The translations under genes were made by a program, and so were the position numbers. Of a DNA stretch of 64,000 bases, positions 1 through 6,423 are shown piece after piece (position 1 is the stretch's first letter; every line of letters starts with the position of its first letter). Location of the stretch: NCBI RefSeq assembly GCF_000383955.1, contig NZ_KB913013.1, positions 5,813,844 through 5,877,843 of the forward strand, written 5' to 3'. Below the pieces are notes generated by a model, which made no database searches, was not told the origin of the DNA, and was given only the letters and a program-made list of their open reading frames with translations. This stretch comes from Rudanella lutea DSM 19387. GTDB lineage: Bacteria > Bacteroidota > Bacteroidia > Cytophagales > Spirosomataceae.

Positions 1-1
1 T

Positions 2-886
2 TCAGTAGAAACCAGTAAAACGGATGCATCGCTGATCCAGAAGGACGCAGATTCAAGAATTAGTGAACTGTCCGAGATTATCGAAAATTATGAACTCCAA
101 GTACGTCGGCTATACACGTATCAAGATGAACAAATAACCGCTAAACGGCTCATTGACAGAAAGATTATTGATGAGATGAACCGGTACGATTCTGCCTATC
201 TGGCCTCTGTCTTAGAGTATGAACGTCGTAGTATTGAAATAGAACAGAGTATCAAGGAATTTACCCGAACGCTTCAACTTTTCAAGAGGGTGGATGAACA
301 GCAGGCCCGTGCGAACCAATTGGAGGTTAGAGAGAAGAACATTCGTGAACAGCTAAAGGAAGCGCGCATTGCAGCCGAAAAGGATATACAAAACATTCGC
401 AAGTTGGAGCGATACTTTCTGGAGTATCTTATCAAAGCGGGCGTTCCAGGAATTCGGATCGAGGACAAAGTCCAAATCTCAACATCAACCTTTCTACCTT
501 TGGTAGCTCCTGAGGGCGGTGACGATGTTGCGGTCACGTCTTTCAGCAACTTAAGCAGCGGGGGCAAAAAAGTACTTTTTAAATGTTGCTATGCTCTGGC
601 AATACATCGGTTAGCGATTGAAACGAATGCCTCACTTCCTACTTTTCTCATTATTGACTCGCCTATGAAAAACATTAGTGAACGCGAGAACGCAGAGGTA
701 TTTCGTCAGTTTCATGATCTGGTGTATGACCTGGCCGCAACGGACCTAATTCAAACGCAATTTATTTTGATTGATAAAGAGTATTGTGAACCTGATGAAA
801 CCCTTCAGCTATCTGTCTCACAGCGGCATATGACCCCCGATAATGATGACTACCCTCCACTGATCAAGTATTACAGAGGGCATTAG
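2..886 (+). CDS. SMC/Rad50-like ATPase, C-terminal part (5' end outside window)
   Basis: The frame is open from the first bases of the window, so the true start lies upstream; 294 residues are visible. The N-terminal two thirds is rich in Glu, Lys, Gln and Arg and looks like coiled coil. The end carries an ABC-type signature (LSSGGKK, as in the SMC/RecN family) followed by a hydrophobic Walker B strand ending in an acidic residue (FLIIDSP), so this is the C-terminal half of an ATPase head. The Walker A part would lie upstream. Proteins of this build act in DNA repair or in phage defence; which one cannot be decided here. It lies just upstream of an AbiE-like toxin-antitoxin pair, which fits a defence or accessory setting. 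The family call is good, the role unknown. Confidence 0.7.
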   Translation, partial: SVETSKTDASLIQKDADSRISELSEIIENYELQVRRLYTYQDEQITAKRLIDRKIIDEMNRYDSAYLASVLEYERRSIEIEQSIKEFTRTLQLFKRVDEQQARANQLEVREKNIREQLKEARIAAEKDIQNIRKLERYFLEYLIKAGVPGIRIEDKVQISTSTFLPLVAPEGGDDVAVTSFSNLSSGGKKVLFKCCYALAIHRLAIETNASLPTFLIIDSPMKNISERENAEVFRQFHDLVYDLAATDLIQTQFILIDKEYCEPDETLQLSVSQRHMTPDNDDYPPLIKYYRGH

Positions 887-1017
887 TACGGTGTGATGCG
901 TAGGGCTTTGACCATACCGAAACGTAGTTTAAGTAGAAGCTGAAGCATCGGTAGTCCTCTTTATTTACACAATTCGCTAAAGCGAGGTTCTGACACCAGA
1001 ATTACTGAATTTCTTTC

Positions 1018-1058
1018 CCAAATTCTGGCAAAATCCCCATATATTTGCCAGAATTTGG
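1018..1058. promoter_or_regulatory. 15-bp perfect inverted repeat at the antitoxin start (candidate operator)
   Basis: CCAAATTCTGGCAAA (1018-1032) and its exact reverse complement (1044-1058) flank an 11-bp spacer. The right arm covers the TTG codon at 1045 that opens the antitoxin frame. AbiEi-type antitoxins are known to bind inverted repeats in their own promoter, so autoregulation is the simplest reading. A hairpin that hides the translation start is an alternative. Confidence 0.6.
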
Positions 1059-1824
1059 AACAAAGCTGTTGTCGCACGAACTTATCCATACGGCCCTACG
1101 TAAGCAGTTTGGCAAGCAAGAAGCCATTCCCAAAGTCGCCTTGATTGACTTTCTCAGGGAACACTCCGGCAATGCCAAGCCCTCAACGCTCGCCTGGCGG
1201 CTACACGAGTTGACGCAGGCAGGAATTCTGACTCGAATCGGATACGGTCAGTATCAACTGAATGATCGCCCGATCTATGGGCCTGACCTATCGCCTACCC
1301 TTCGCAAAATAGGCGACCGCGTTAAAGCGGAATTACCTTTTACGACTTGCTGCGTTTGGGATACTCGGATACTGGCCGATTTCATGATTCAGCAACCGAT
1401 GAGCTTTCTACAACTCATTGAAGTGAACAAGGAAGCCGTTTCGTCGGTCTATCAACTTCTGCAGGAACAGCCCGTGCGGATTGACCGAAAAAATCCGGCA
1501 GTGTACCGCTATGACGATTGGCTACTGCTCAGTCAACGCGGGCTACCGTCGCCGAACCCGATCATTGTCAAACCGCTGATCACCGAGGCCCCTGTACAGC
1601 AACAGAACAAGTACACAACAGCACCCTTAGAGAAGGTTCTTGTCGACTTGATAGCTGATAGTGAGTTGTTTTTTGCTTATCAGGAGGAGCTACCCTATAT
1701 CTTTCAAACAGCTTTTGCCAAATTCATCATTAACCGCGACAAGCTTCGGCGCTACGCCCGGCGACGCAACCGGGTGGACATGTTGGAGCAACTGTTGCGC
1801 CAAGTACTACCTACCAGACACTAA
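1045..1824 (+). CDS. AbiEi-like antitoxin / transcriptional regulator (DUF6577-like)
   Basis: A 259-residue protein with an N-terminal winged-helix-like segment (roughly residues 20-75, with the motif SGNAKPSTLAWRLHELTQAG) and a longer C-terminal domain, as in AbiEi-type antitoxins. It ends one base before the ATG of an AbiEii-type nucleotidyltransferase, the standard antitoxin-toxin order. No ATG is available near the start; the longest frame opens with TTG at 1045, inside the right arm of a 15-bp inverted repeat, and another TTG at 1069 is possible, so the exact start is uncertain. By analogy it neutralises the downstream toxin and represses its own promoter. The match rests on fold-level features and gene context, not on a diagnostic motif. 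Confidence 0.7.
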   Translation: MPEFGTKLLSHELIHTALRKQFGKQEAIPKVALIDFLREHSGNAKPSTLAWRLHELTQAGILTRIGYGQYQLNDRPIYGPDLSPTLRKIGDRVKAELPFTTCCVWDTRILADFMIQQPMSFLQLIEVNKEAVSSVYQLLQEQPVRIDRKNPAVYRYDDWLLLSQRGLPSPNPIIVKPLITEAPVQQQNKYTTAPLEKVLVDLIADSELFFAYQEELPYIFQTAFAKFIINRDKLRRYARRRNRVDMLEQLLRQVLPTRH

Positions 1825-1825
1825 C

Positions 1826-2869
1826 ATGATTCTTGAAGAAACCTTTACCCGCGACTGGCTGGTCGCCGTTGCCAAACGTTTCCCGAAAAACGTCGATCTG
1901 AAACTGTTGGAGAAAGTGGTTTGGGCGTTGAAGTTGCTGGAACAACTTCAGCTACAAGGTTTATCGTTTGTTTTTAAGGGAGGTACGTCGCTCGTGCTTC
2001 ACTTTGAGCAGCCACGTCGGTTTTCCATTGACGTGGACATCATCATGCCTGATCCACCGGCGAATCTCACCGACTATTTTGACGCGATTGTGGGTAACGG
2101 TGCTTTTTTGAAATGGGAAGATGATTCGCTACGAGCTTCCCATGCAGGGGTGCCGGTGGGGCACTTCAAATTTTATTATACGAGTGCGGTCGATCCGCAA
2201 CACACCCTCGAACCCATTCTGCTGGATATTCTTTTCGCAGAAGCCAACTACCCTCACATCGTTCAGAAGGCCATACAGCATCCCTGGATACGTACAGGTG
2301 AACCGCTCACAGTTGTGCGACTCCCTGACACCGATAGTTTGTTGGGTGATAAATTAACGGCTTTTGCTCCGAATACAACGGGCATACTCTACACCAAACA
2401 GCGTCCTGCCGAAATCATCAAACAGCTTTTCGATGTAGGGTTGTTATTTGACGTGGTCACCGATCTGCGGATAGTTGAGCAGTCTTTCAATCATACGGCT
2501 CAGGAAGAGATTGCTTACCGTCGGCTAAACATCACCCCGACCGATGTGCTGACCGATGTAGCAGACACGGCCATGTTGATTACAAGACGGGATGACAAAG
2601 ACTACCGCTTTATCCAATTGCAAGAAGGGATTCGGCGGCTGGCCAGTTTTGCCATTGGAACGTTTACTATCGAAGGGGCTATTCTGGCTGGGGCGAAAGC
2701 GGCCTATATTAGCAGACTACTGTCTGAAGGAGCTACAGCGTTACGTCGCTATAAACAACCAGGCGACATTACCGACTGGCAGCTTTCCGACCCTACAGTG
2801 AATCGACTCAACAAGTTAAAAAAGTCGCAACCGGAAGCGTTTTATTACTGGTATCTGGCTCTTGCCTAA
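1826..2869 (+). CDS. AbiEii/AbiGii-type nucleotidyltransferase toxin
   Basis: 347 residues. The nucleotidyltransferase core is clear: FKGGTSL at residues 50-56 supplies the GG-[ST] motif, and D69 and D71 in FSIDVDIIM are the metal-binding aspartates. A further motif, DSLLGDKLTAF, in mid-protein matches the conserved lysine region of AbiEii toxins. These toxins transfer nucleotides to tRNA or other targets and cause growth arrest, typically for abortive infection or plasmid maintenance. The ATG at 1826 follows the antitoxin stop by one base, so the two genes are co-translated; the longer open frame that begins inside the antitoxin gene is not the real start. Its stop overlaps the stop of the convergent partition gene by four bases (2866-2869). 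Confidence 0.88.
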   Translation: MILEETFTRDWLVAVAKRFPKNVDLKLLEKVVWALKLLEQLQLQGLSFVFKGGTSLVLHFEQPRRFSIDVDIIMPDPPANLTDYFDAIVGNGAFLKWEDDSLRASHAGVPVGHFKFYYTSAVDPQHTLEPILLDILFAEANYPHIVQKAIQHPWIRTGEPLTVVRLPDTDSLLGDKLTAFAPNTTGILYTKQRPAEIIKQLFDVGLLFDVVTDLRIVEQSFNHTAQEEIAYRRLNITPTDVLTDVADTAMLITRRDDKDYRFIQLQEGIRRLASFAIGTFTIEGAILAGAKAAYISRLLSEGATALRRYKQPGDITDWQLSDPTVNRLNKLKKSQPEAFYYWYLALA

Positions 2870-3144
2870 GCCCGCCCTTTCACATACGTTTCCAAAGCCT
2901 CGCGCACGATGTCGCGTATCTCAATGTCTTCTTCGACCGAAATCCGGCGAATGGCTTTGTGTAGGGCTTTGGGGACTTTCGTATTAAGCTGAACCAGATC
3001 ATCGACGGGTGCCGCGCTTGGCTTAGCCGTTGCTCTCGGTTCAGATGTCGTAACGGGGTTTACTTCCTGAATAGGAGCTTTGGGCGGTTCGTTTTTCAGC
3101 TTATCAGCCAGGCGGGCCTGCCGTTCTTTAAGGGTCTCTGCCAT
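2866..3144 (-). CDS. ribbon-helix-helix protein, partner of ParA
   Basis: 92 residues. The N-terminal half is charged and low in complexity; the C-terminal half (about residues 48-92, with VQLNTKVPKALHKAIRRISV) fits a ribbon-helix-helix DNA-binding fold. It starts 12 bp after the ParA-type gene in the same direction, the usual place for the centromere-binding and autorepressor protein of a small partition cassette. It is the best candidate to bind the palindromic repeats upstream of parA and, by inference, the similar repeats scattered to 33 kb. Its stop overlaps the stop of the convergent toxin gene. Confidence 0.75.
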   Translation of the reverse strand: MAETLKERQARLADKLKNEPPKAPIQEVNPVTTSEPRATAKPSAAPVDDLVQLNTKVPKALHKAIRRISVEEDIEIRDIVREALETYVKGRA

Positions 3145-3156
3145 GATGTCGCGTGG

Positions 3157-3753
3157 TTAGAGTTGTTCAATGATTTCATCGGCCAGGTCGGCCATTTCCT
3201 CGTGGGCTTTGCTGTCTTCCAACTGCACAATCCCCCCGGCAATGACCGACCGAATGTAGCTGACCCGTTCATGAATACGGGTTTTCAATGTCGGAATCGG
3301 GTAGGCATCCAAAATGTCCTTGATCTCCCGGTTCATCGACGTGCGGGGCTTCACCATGTTCAGCACGATGCCGGCGCGTAGGTTGGGGTAAGCCTGCTGC
3401 GTCTCCTGGAGCAGTGCCATCGTTGCTTTCAGTGCCATCGCATCAAGGTAGCTGACCTTCGTTGGCACCAGGACAAAATCAGAAACGGAGAACAGTTCGG
3501 AGAGCTTGCTGGTCAGATACGGGGGCGTGTCGATCAGCAGCACGTCTAACTCAGGATAGTTGCCTTCCTGAAGAGCCTCGTAACTGATGAGGGTGATACC
3601 ATCGAGAAGCGTATCCAACCCCTGTACGCTGCCTTGCAAGTCGGTATCAACGATACCCACCCGCTTGATATCTTTCAGGTAAAAGGCCAGATTCAGAGCC
3701 AATGTGGTCTTACCCACTCCGCCTTTCTGATGCGCTACAGTGATGATTTTCAT
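3157..3753 (-). CDS. parA: ParA-family partition ATPase
   Basis: 198 residues, the short type Ib form without an N-terminal DNA-binding domain. The deviant Walker A motif KGGVGKTT sits at residues 10-17, with the A' strand VGIVDTDLQG and the Walker B-like strand LLIDTPP. ParA ATPases move or position replicons with the help of a DNA-binding partner; here the partner is the ribbon-helix-helix gene that follows. Repeats matching the backbone palindromes lie about 50-115 bp upstream of the start and probably act as operator or centromere. The cassette argues for a plasmid or a plasmid-like stage of an integrative element. Family assignment is secure; replicon type is inference. Confidence 0.9.
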   Translation of the reverse strand: MKIITVAHQKGGVGKTTLALNLAFYLKDIKRVGIVDTDLQGSVQGLDTLLDGITLISYEALQEGNYPELDVLLIDTPPYLTSKLSELFSVSDFVLVPTKVSYLDAMALKATMALLQETQQAYPNLRAGIVLNMVKPRTSMNREIKDILDAYPIPTLKTRIHERVSYIRSVIAGGIVQLEDSKAHEEMADLADEIIEQL

Positions 3754-3803
3754 GATAAAGTCACCGGGTCAGTTGTAGCAGCAAAAATGGAAAAAAAAGT
3801 GAA

Positions 3804-3867
3804 ATAGTCAGCTATCCAGATAGCCTAAAAATAGAAAAGTAGTTAACTATTTGACTACTCAGCTTAT
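3804..3867. promoter_or_regulatory. palindromic repeats upstream of parA
   Basis: Two imperfect palindromes, ATAGTCAGCTATCCAGATAG (from 3804) and GTAGTTAACTATTTGACTAC (from 3839), share the TAG-YY-RR-CTA core found at seven other intergenic loci in the window. The position upstream of the parA start fits an operator or a partition centromere. Confidence 0.6.
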
Positions 3868-3919
3868 AATCAACGAGTTTTTATGCCGCTTGTAATGTTT
3901 AGCGACAGCCAGAAGCTAC

Positions 3920-4516
3920 CTAATTAACCAGAGATAGAACCCGTTCAACAGTGAAAATACCCACGACGCGCTGGGTTGTTGAGAAAATATCAGACGCTTT
4001 CACCGGAGTGTACTGTCCAGCCTTGGGCGTACCAATCACAAATTGATAAAGCGTAATCGGAAACGAATAGGTAATCTGCTTACCACCCGCCCCGCCAACG
4101 TTGCGATCAATCAACGTCATGGCGTTGTAGTCGGTGAGAATGTCTTTCTTGATGGTAAAGTACGTGCCTCCACCTGATTTCGCATCTACGGCATATGTAC
4201 CCAGGTCGAGCTGATCGTACCGCCCGGCGGTACCGTCGCCTGTCAGTGAAAACTGTACTGAATCACCTTTAGCCTGCACCTCCACCATATAGCCACTGCC
4301 TTTGATCTGTCCCCGGCTTTCGGTGTAGCCATTATCCAACTGAAGCCGGACACAGGTATAGCTGCCACTGAGCCGAACGGCGGGAGTAGCAGACTGCTCA
4401 TTTTGAACATCGGCAGTTGATGGAGCGTCGGTGTGGGAAGGTGAGCAACTCAGTAGGAAACTAAAGAGGACAACGAGAGCAAGTAAGGCTGAAAAGCGAT
4501 TTAGTAAAGTAAGCAT
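3920..4516 (-). CDS. putative lipoprotein
   Basis: 198 residues from the ATG at 4516. The first 24 residues form a signal peptide with a lipobox (LLSC, Cys24), followed by a Ser/Thr/Asp/Ala-rich linker and a domain with alternating beta-like segments (from SGSYTCVRLQLDNG onward). I do not recognise the C-terminal domain. Choosing the ATG at 4516 rather than an earlier in-frame ATG puts the signal peptide at the N-terminus. It is transcribed away from the transfer operon, with an AT-rich divergent intergenic region between them. In conjugative elements a lipoprotein at this place could serve surface or entry exclusion, but nothing in the sequence proves that. Confidence 0.65.
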   Translation of the reverse strand: MLTLLNRFSALLALVVLFSFLLSCSPSHTDAPSTADVQNEQSATPAVRLSGSYTCVRLQLDNGYTESRGQIKGSGYMVEVQAKGDSVQFSLTGDGTAGRYDQLDLGTYAVDAKSGGGTYFTIKKDILTDYNAMTLIDRNVGGAGGKQITYSFPITLYQFVIGTPKAGQYTPVKASDIFSTTQRVVGIFTVERVLSLVN

Positions 4517-4648
4517 ATTGGATAAACAGGATAAAGCTGTATGTAAAGGTACGACTGTTTCCAAATTATATGAAATGACCACTGTGACGTAAATTTTAAA
4601 GCAGTACCCTTGTTCAATTGACAAAGAATAACATACTGAATATAAGGG

Positions 4649-4717
4649 TAAACAAAATTTTATAAATAAAATTTTGTTTATTTTTATTTAATTAATTAAA
4701 CATTTATATAATCTTTG
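4649..4717 (+). promoter_or_regulatory. promoter/operator region of the tra operon
   Basis: A 14-bp perfect inverted repeat (4649-4662 and 4667-4680, spacer TAAA) is followed by TTTAATTAATTAAACATTT (4687-4705) and a -7-like AATCTTTG (4710-4717), close to the Bacteroidota TAnnTTTG consensus. The first credible start, ATG 4763, lies 45 bp further on. An almost identical TTTAATTAATTAAATATTT stands upstream of the peptidase/coupling-protein genes at 37328, which suggests shared control. Confidence 0.55.
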
Positions 4718-4762
4718 CAGGGTCATCTGGCCGGAGACAGAACCTTTCAAAACATACGTTAT

Positions 4763-5101
4763 ATGAAACGAATCAACGCCGTAGGGCGCGTAGTACTCCT
4801 CGCTGCCTTAACGACAACCACAACGTTTGCCCAGACCGTAGACCAAACCAAAGGGATTGGAGCCGGCGTTCAGGTGCTCACGCAGACGACCAGAGACCTA
4901 CAAGAATACTTCCGGCCAATGACCACCGTCATGTACGTGATCGCGGCCATCGTCGGGATTTTTGGGGCCTTTCGCATTTACTCCAAAATGCAGGCGGGGG
5001 ACCAAGACGTACAAAAGTCAGCCGTCAACTGGGGCGGCTCGGTACTGTTCCTGCTGGCCTTTGCTGCCATTCTGCAAGCCGTGTTCTTCCAGAACGTATA
5101 A
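4763..5101 (+). CDS. traE: TraE-like pilin-type protein (DUF4134), copy 1
   Basis: 112 residues with a signal peptide ending near TTFAQ and two transmembrane segments. The motif GAFRIYSKMQAGDQD between the two membrane segments is typical of the DUF4134 family (Bacteroides TraE), a small protein thought to be the VirB2-like pilin of these transfer systems. It is the first gene of the operon. The TTG at 4715 that extends the frame lies within the promoter region, so the ATG at 4763 is preferred. Two further genes with the same unit follow directly. Confidence 0.8.
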   Translation: MKRINAVGRVVLLAALTTTTTFAQTVDQTKGIGAGVQVLTQTTRDLQEYFRPMTTVMYVIAAIVGIFGAFRIYSKMQAGDQDVQKSAVNWGGSVLFLLAFAAILQAVFFQNV

Positions 5102-5114
5102 ACGTGCGCCAAGC

Positions 5115-5639
5115 ATGAATCAACTTAAAACAGGCCTTTTGCTGGGCTGCTGCCTGATGGCTTACGCGGGCATGGCGCAGGACGTAAACCTAAATGGCAG
5201 TGTGGCCACGCACGTAGGTATTGACTCGCAGTTTACCAATCCAATCCTAAGCCGGATGCCTACGTTTCTCAAATTCGTTTGGGCGGTGTGCGGCCTGATG
5301 GCCCTAATTGGAGGATTGCGTATCTATGCGCGGGTGCAGGCCGGTACGGGCGATTTTGCTTTAGAAACCTGGCGGTTAGCGTCAGCCGTGATTGGTATAG
5401 GGGTTGTTGCTCTGTTTCTGCAAGGATGGGTGAGCTACCGGATGCCTGGCGTTACGGCGGCTCGCTTCGGTATCGACAAAGTGCTGTTTCGGGGCGGTGA
5501 AGACAACTCCGAGGTGACCGATACGGCACCGGGTAACGTAGCGGCTACTCCGTACCTGCCCGGTCAGGATGCGCGCCTGGACTCGATTCGCAACTATTAC
5601 CGCACAGCGTCTGACTCACTGCGCGAGCACACTCGATGA
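5115..5639 (+). CDS. DUF4134-like membrane protein, copy 2
   Basis: 174 residues from the ATG at 5115, 13 bp after the first TraE-like gene. A signal peptide (cleavage near AGMAQ) is followed by two membrane segments around GGLRIYARVQAGTGD, the same unit as in copy 1, and then by a hydrophilic tail of about 60 residues that copy 1 lacks. It overlaps the next gene by four bases. It is likely a pilin paralogue or a structural variant for the channel; the tail might face the periplasm. The frame can be extended upstream, but that part overlaps copy 1 and lacks a signal peptide. Confidence 0.7.
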   Translation: MNQLKTGLLLGCCLMAYAGMAQDVNLNGSVATHVGIDSQFTNPILSRMPTFLKFVWAVCGLMALIGGLRIYARVQAGTGDFALETWRLASAVIGIGVVALFLQGWVSYRMPGVTAARFGIDKVLFRGGEDNSEVTDTAPGNVAATPYLPGQDARLDSIRNYYRTASDSLREHTR

Positions 5640-6088
5640 TTCTGCTATACGACGAATTTCAGGCCTACGGTCAGATCAAATCCATTGGTTTATGGCTCTG
5701 CGCGTTGGCCGCCGTGATAGCGGGGTTCCGCATTTACCAGACCTGGAACCGGGGCGAAGATGTCGAAGGGCCGTTGGTACTGTGGCTGACCAGTATCGCC
5801 TTCTGTGGCGGTGCGGTCTATGGGGTAGATCGCTTCATTCTGAGCGGTGCGTTCTCGTCTTCGTTCGGGGGAAGCGATTACCTCGCCCAGCAATACACGC
5901 AGTCGATGGCCATTGAGGGCAACCGGGCGGCTCTGCTACTGGGCATTGTGGTGGCGATCATCGGCCTGATTCGGGTGTTCCAGAAGTTTCGGCGGGGCGA
6001 CGACGACCTCTACGAATTCATGTTCAAGTGGTTTGGCTCATTGGCTTTCCTGTTCCTGATGAGTTCCATTATCTCAGCCATGCTATGA
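5636..6088 (+). CDS. DUF4134-like membrane protein with internally duplicated unit, copies 3 and 4
   Basis: 150 residues and about four hydrophobic segments. Two copies of the unit are present in one chain: AGFRIYQTWNRGEDVEG in the first half and IGLIRVFQKFRRGDDD in the second. No obvious signal peptide is present, so the first membrane segment probably acts as an anchor. The ATG overlaps the stop of the preceding gene, so the two are probably translationally coupled. Together the three genes at the operon head provide four related units. The function is inferred from family resemblance (pilin or inner-membrane channel component). Confidence 0.68.
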   Translation: MILLYDEFQAYGQIKSIGLWLCALAAVIAGFRIYQTWNRGEDVEGPLVLWLTSIAFCGGAVYGVDRFILSGAFSSSFGGSDYLAQQYTQSMAIEGNRAALLLGIVVAIIGLIRVFQKFRRGDDDLYEFMFKWFGSLAFLFLMSSIISAML

Positions 6089-6423
6089 AGTCTTATTCTA
6101 TTTACCGTGGAGTCGATAACGAAATTGAGTTTCGGGGCCTGCGCGGGCAACACTTTTACTACGCAGCCGCCGGGCTGATTGCCTCCGTCTTCGTGACGCT
6201 GTTCAGCTACATCGTGGGCCTACCCATTTTATTGGCTATTCTGCTGCTGGCTCTGGGGGCGGGGGGTACGTTGACCTGGTGCTTTACCCAACAAGGCCGT
6301 TACGGTCGGTGGGGAGCCATGAAGCAAAAGGTGCAGCGGCTCAAGCCCTCGTTTGTGTGCCAATACCAATCATTCAACCGGCTGGTGCCCGTGCGCCAGC
6401 ACACGACCCGTAAAGCACGATGA
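6085..6423 (+). CDS. traF: TraF-like protein (DUF4133, VirB3-like)
   Basis: 112 residues from the ATG at 6085, which overlaps the previous stop (ATGA). The N-terminus YSIYRGVDNEIEFRGLRGQH is the signature of DUF4133/TraF, followed by two closely spaced membrane segments (about residues 28-70) and a basic tail. VirB3-like proteins sit in the inner membrane and work with the VirB4 ATPase, which is exactly the next gene and again overlaps by four bases. Confidence 0.85.
   Translation: MKSYSIYRGVDNEIEFRGLRGQHFYYAAAGLIASVFVTLFSYIVGLPILLAILLLALGAGGTLTWCFTQQGRYGRWGAMKQKVQRLKPSFVCQYQSFNRLVPVRQHTTRKAR

Noticed and set aside
2-886. Assignment of the first gene to RecN or to a named phage-defence ATPase
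   Set aside because: Only the C-terminal head is visible; the signature and Walker B motifs do not separate these families.
1661-1825. Longer start for the AbiEii-type toxin within the antitoxin gene
   Set aside because: The family begins near MILEETF; the ATG at 1826, one base after the antitoxin stop, gives the expected N-terminus.
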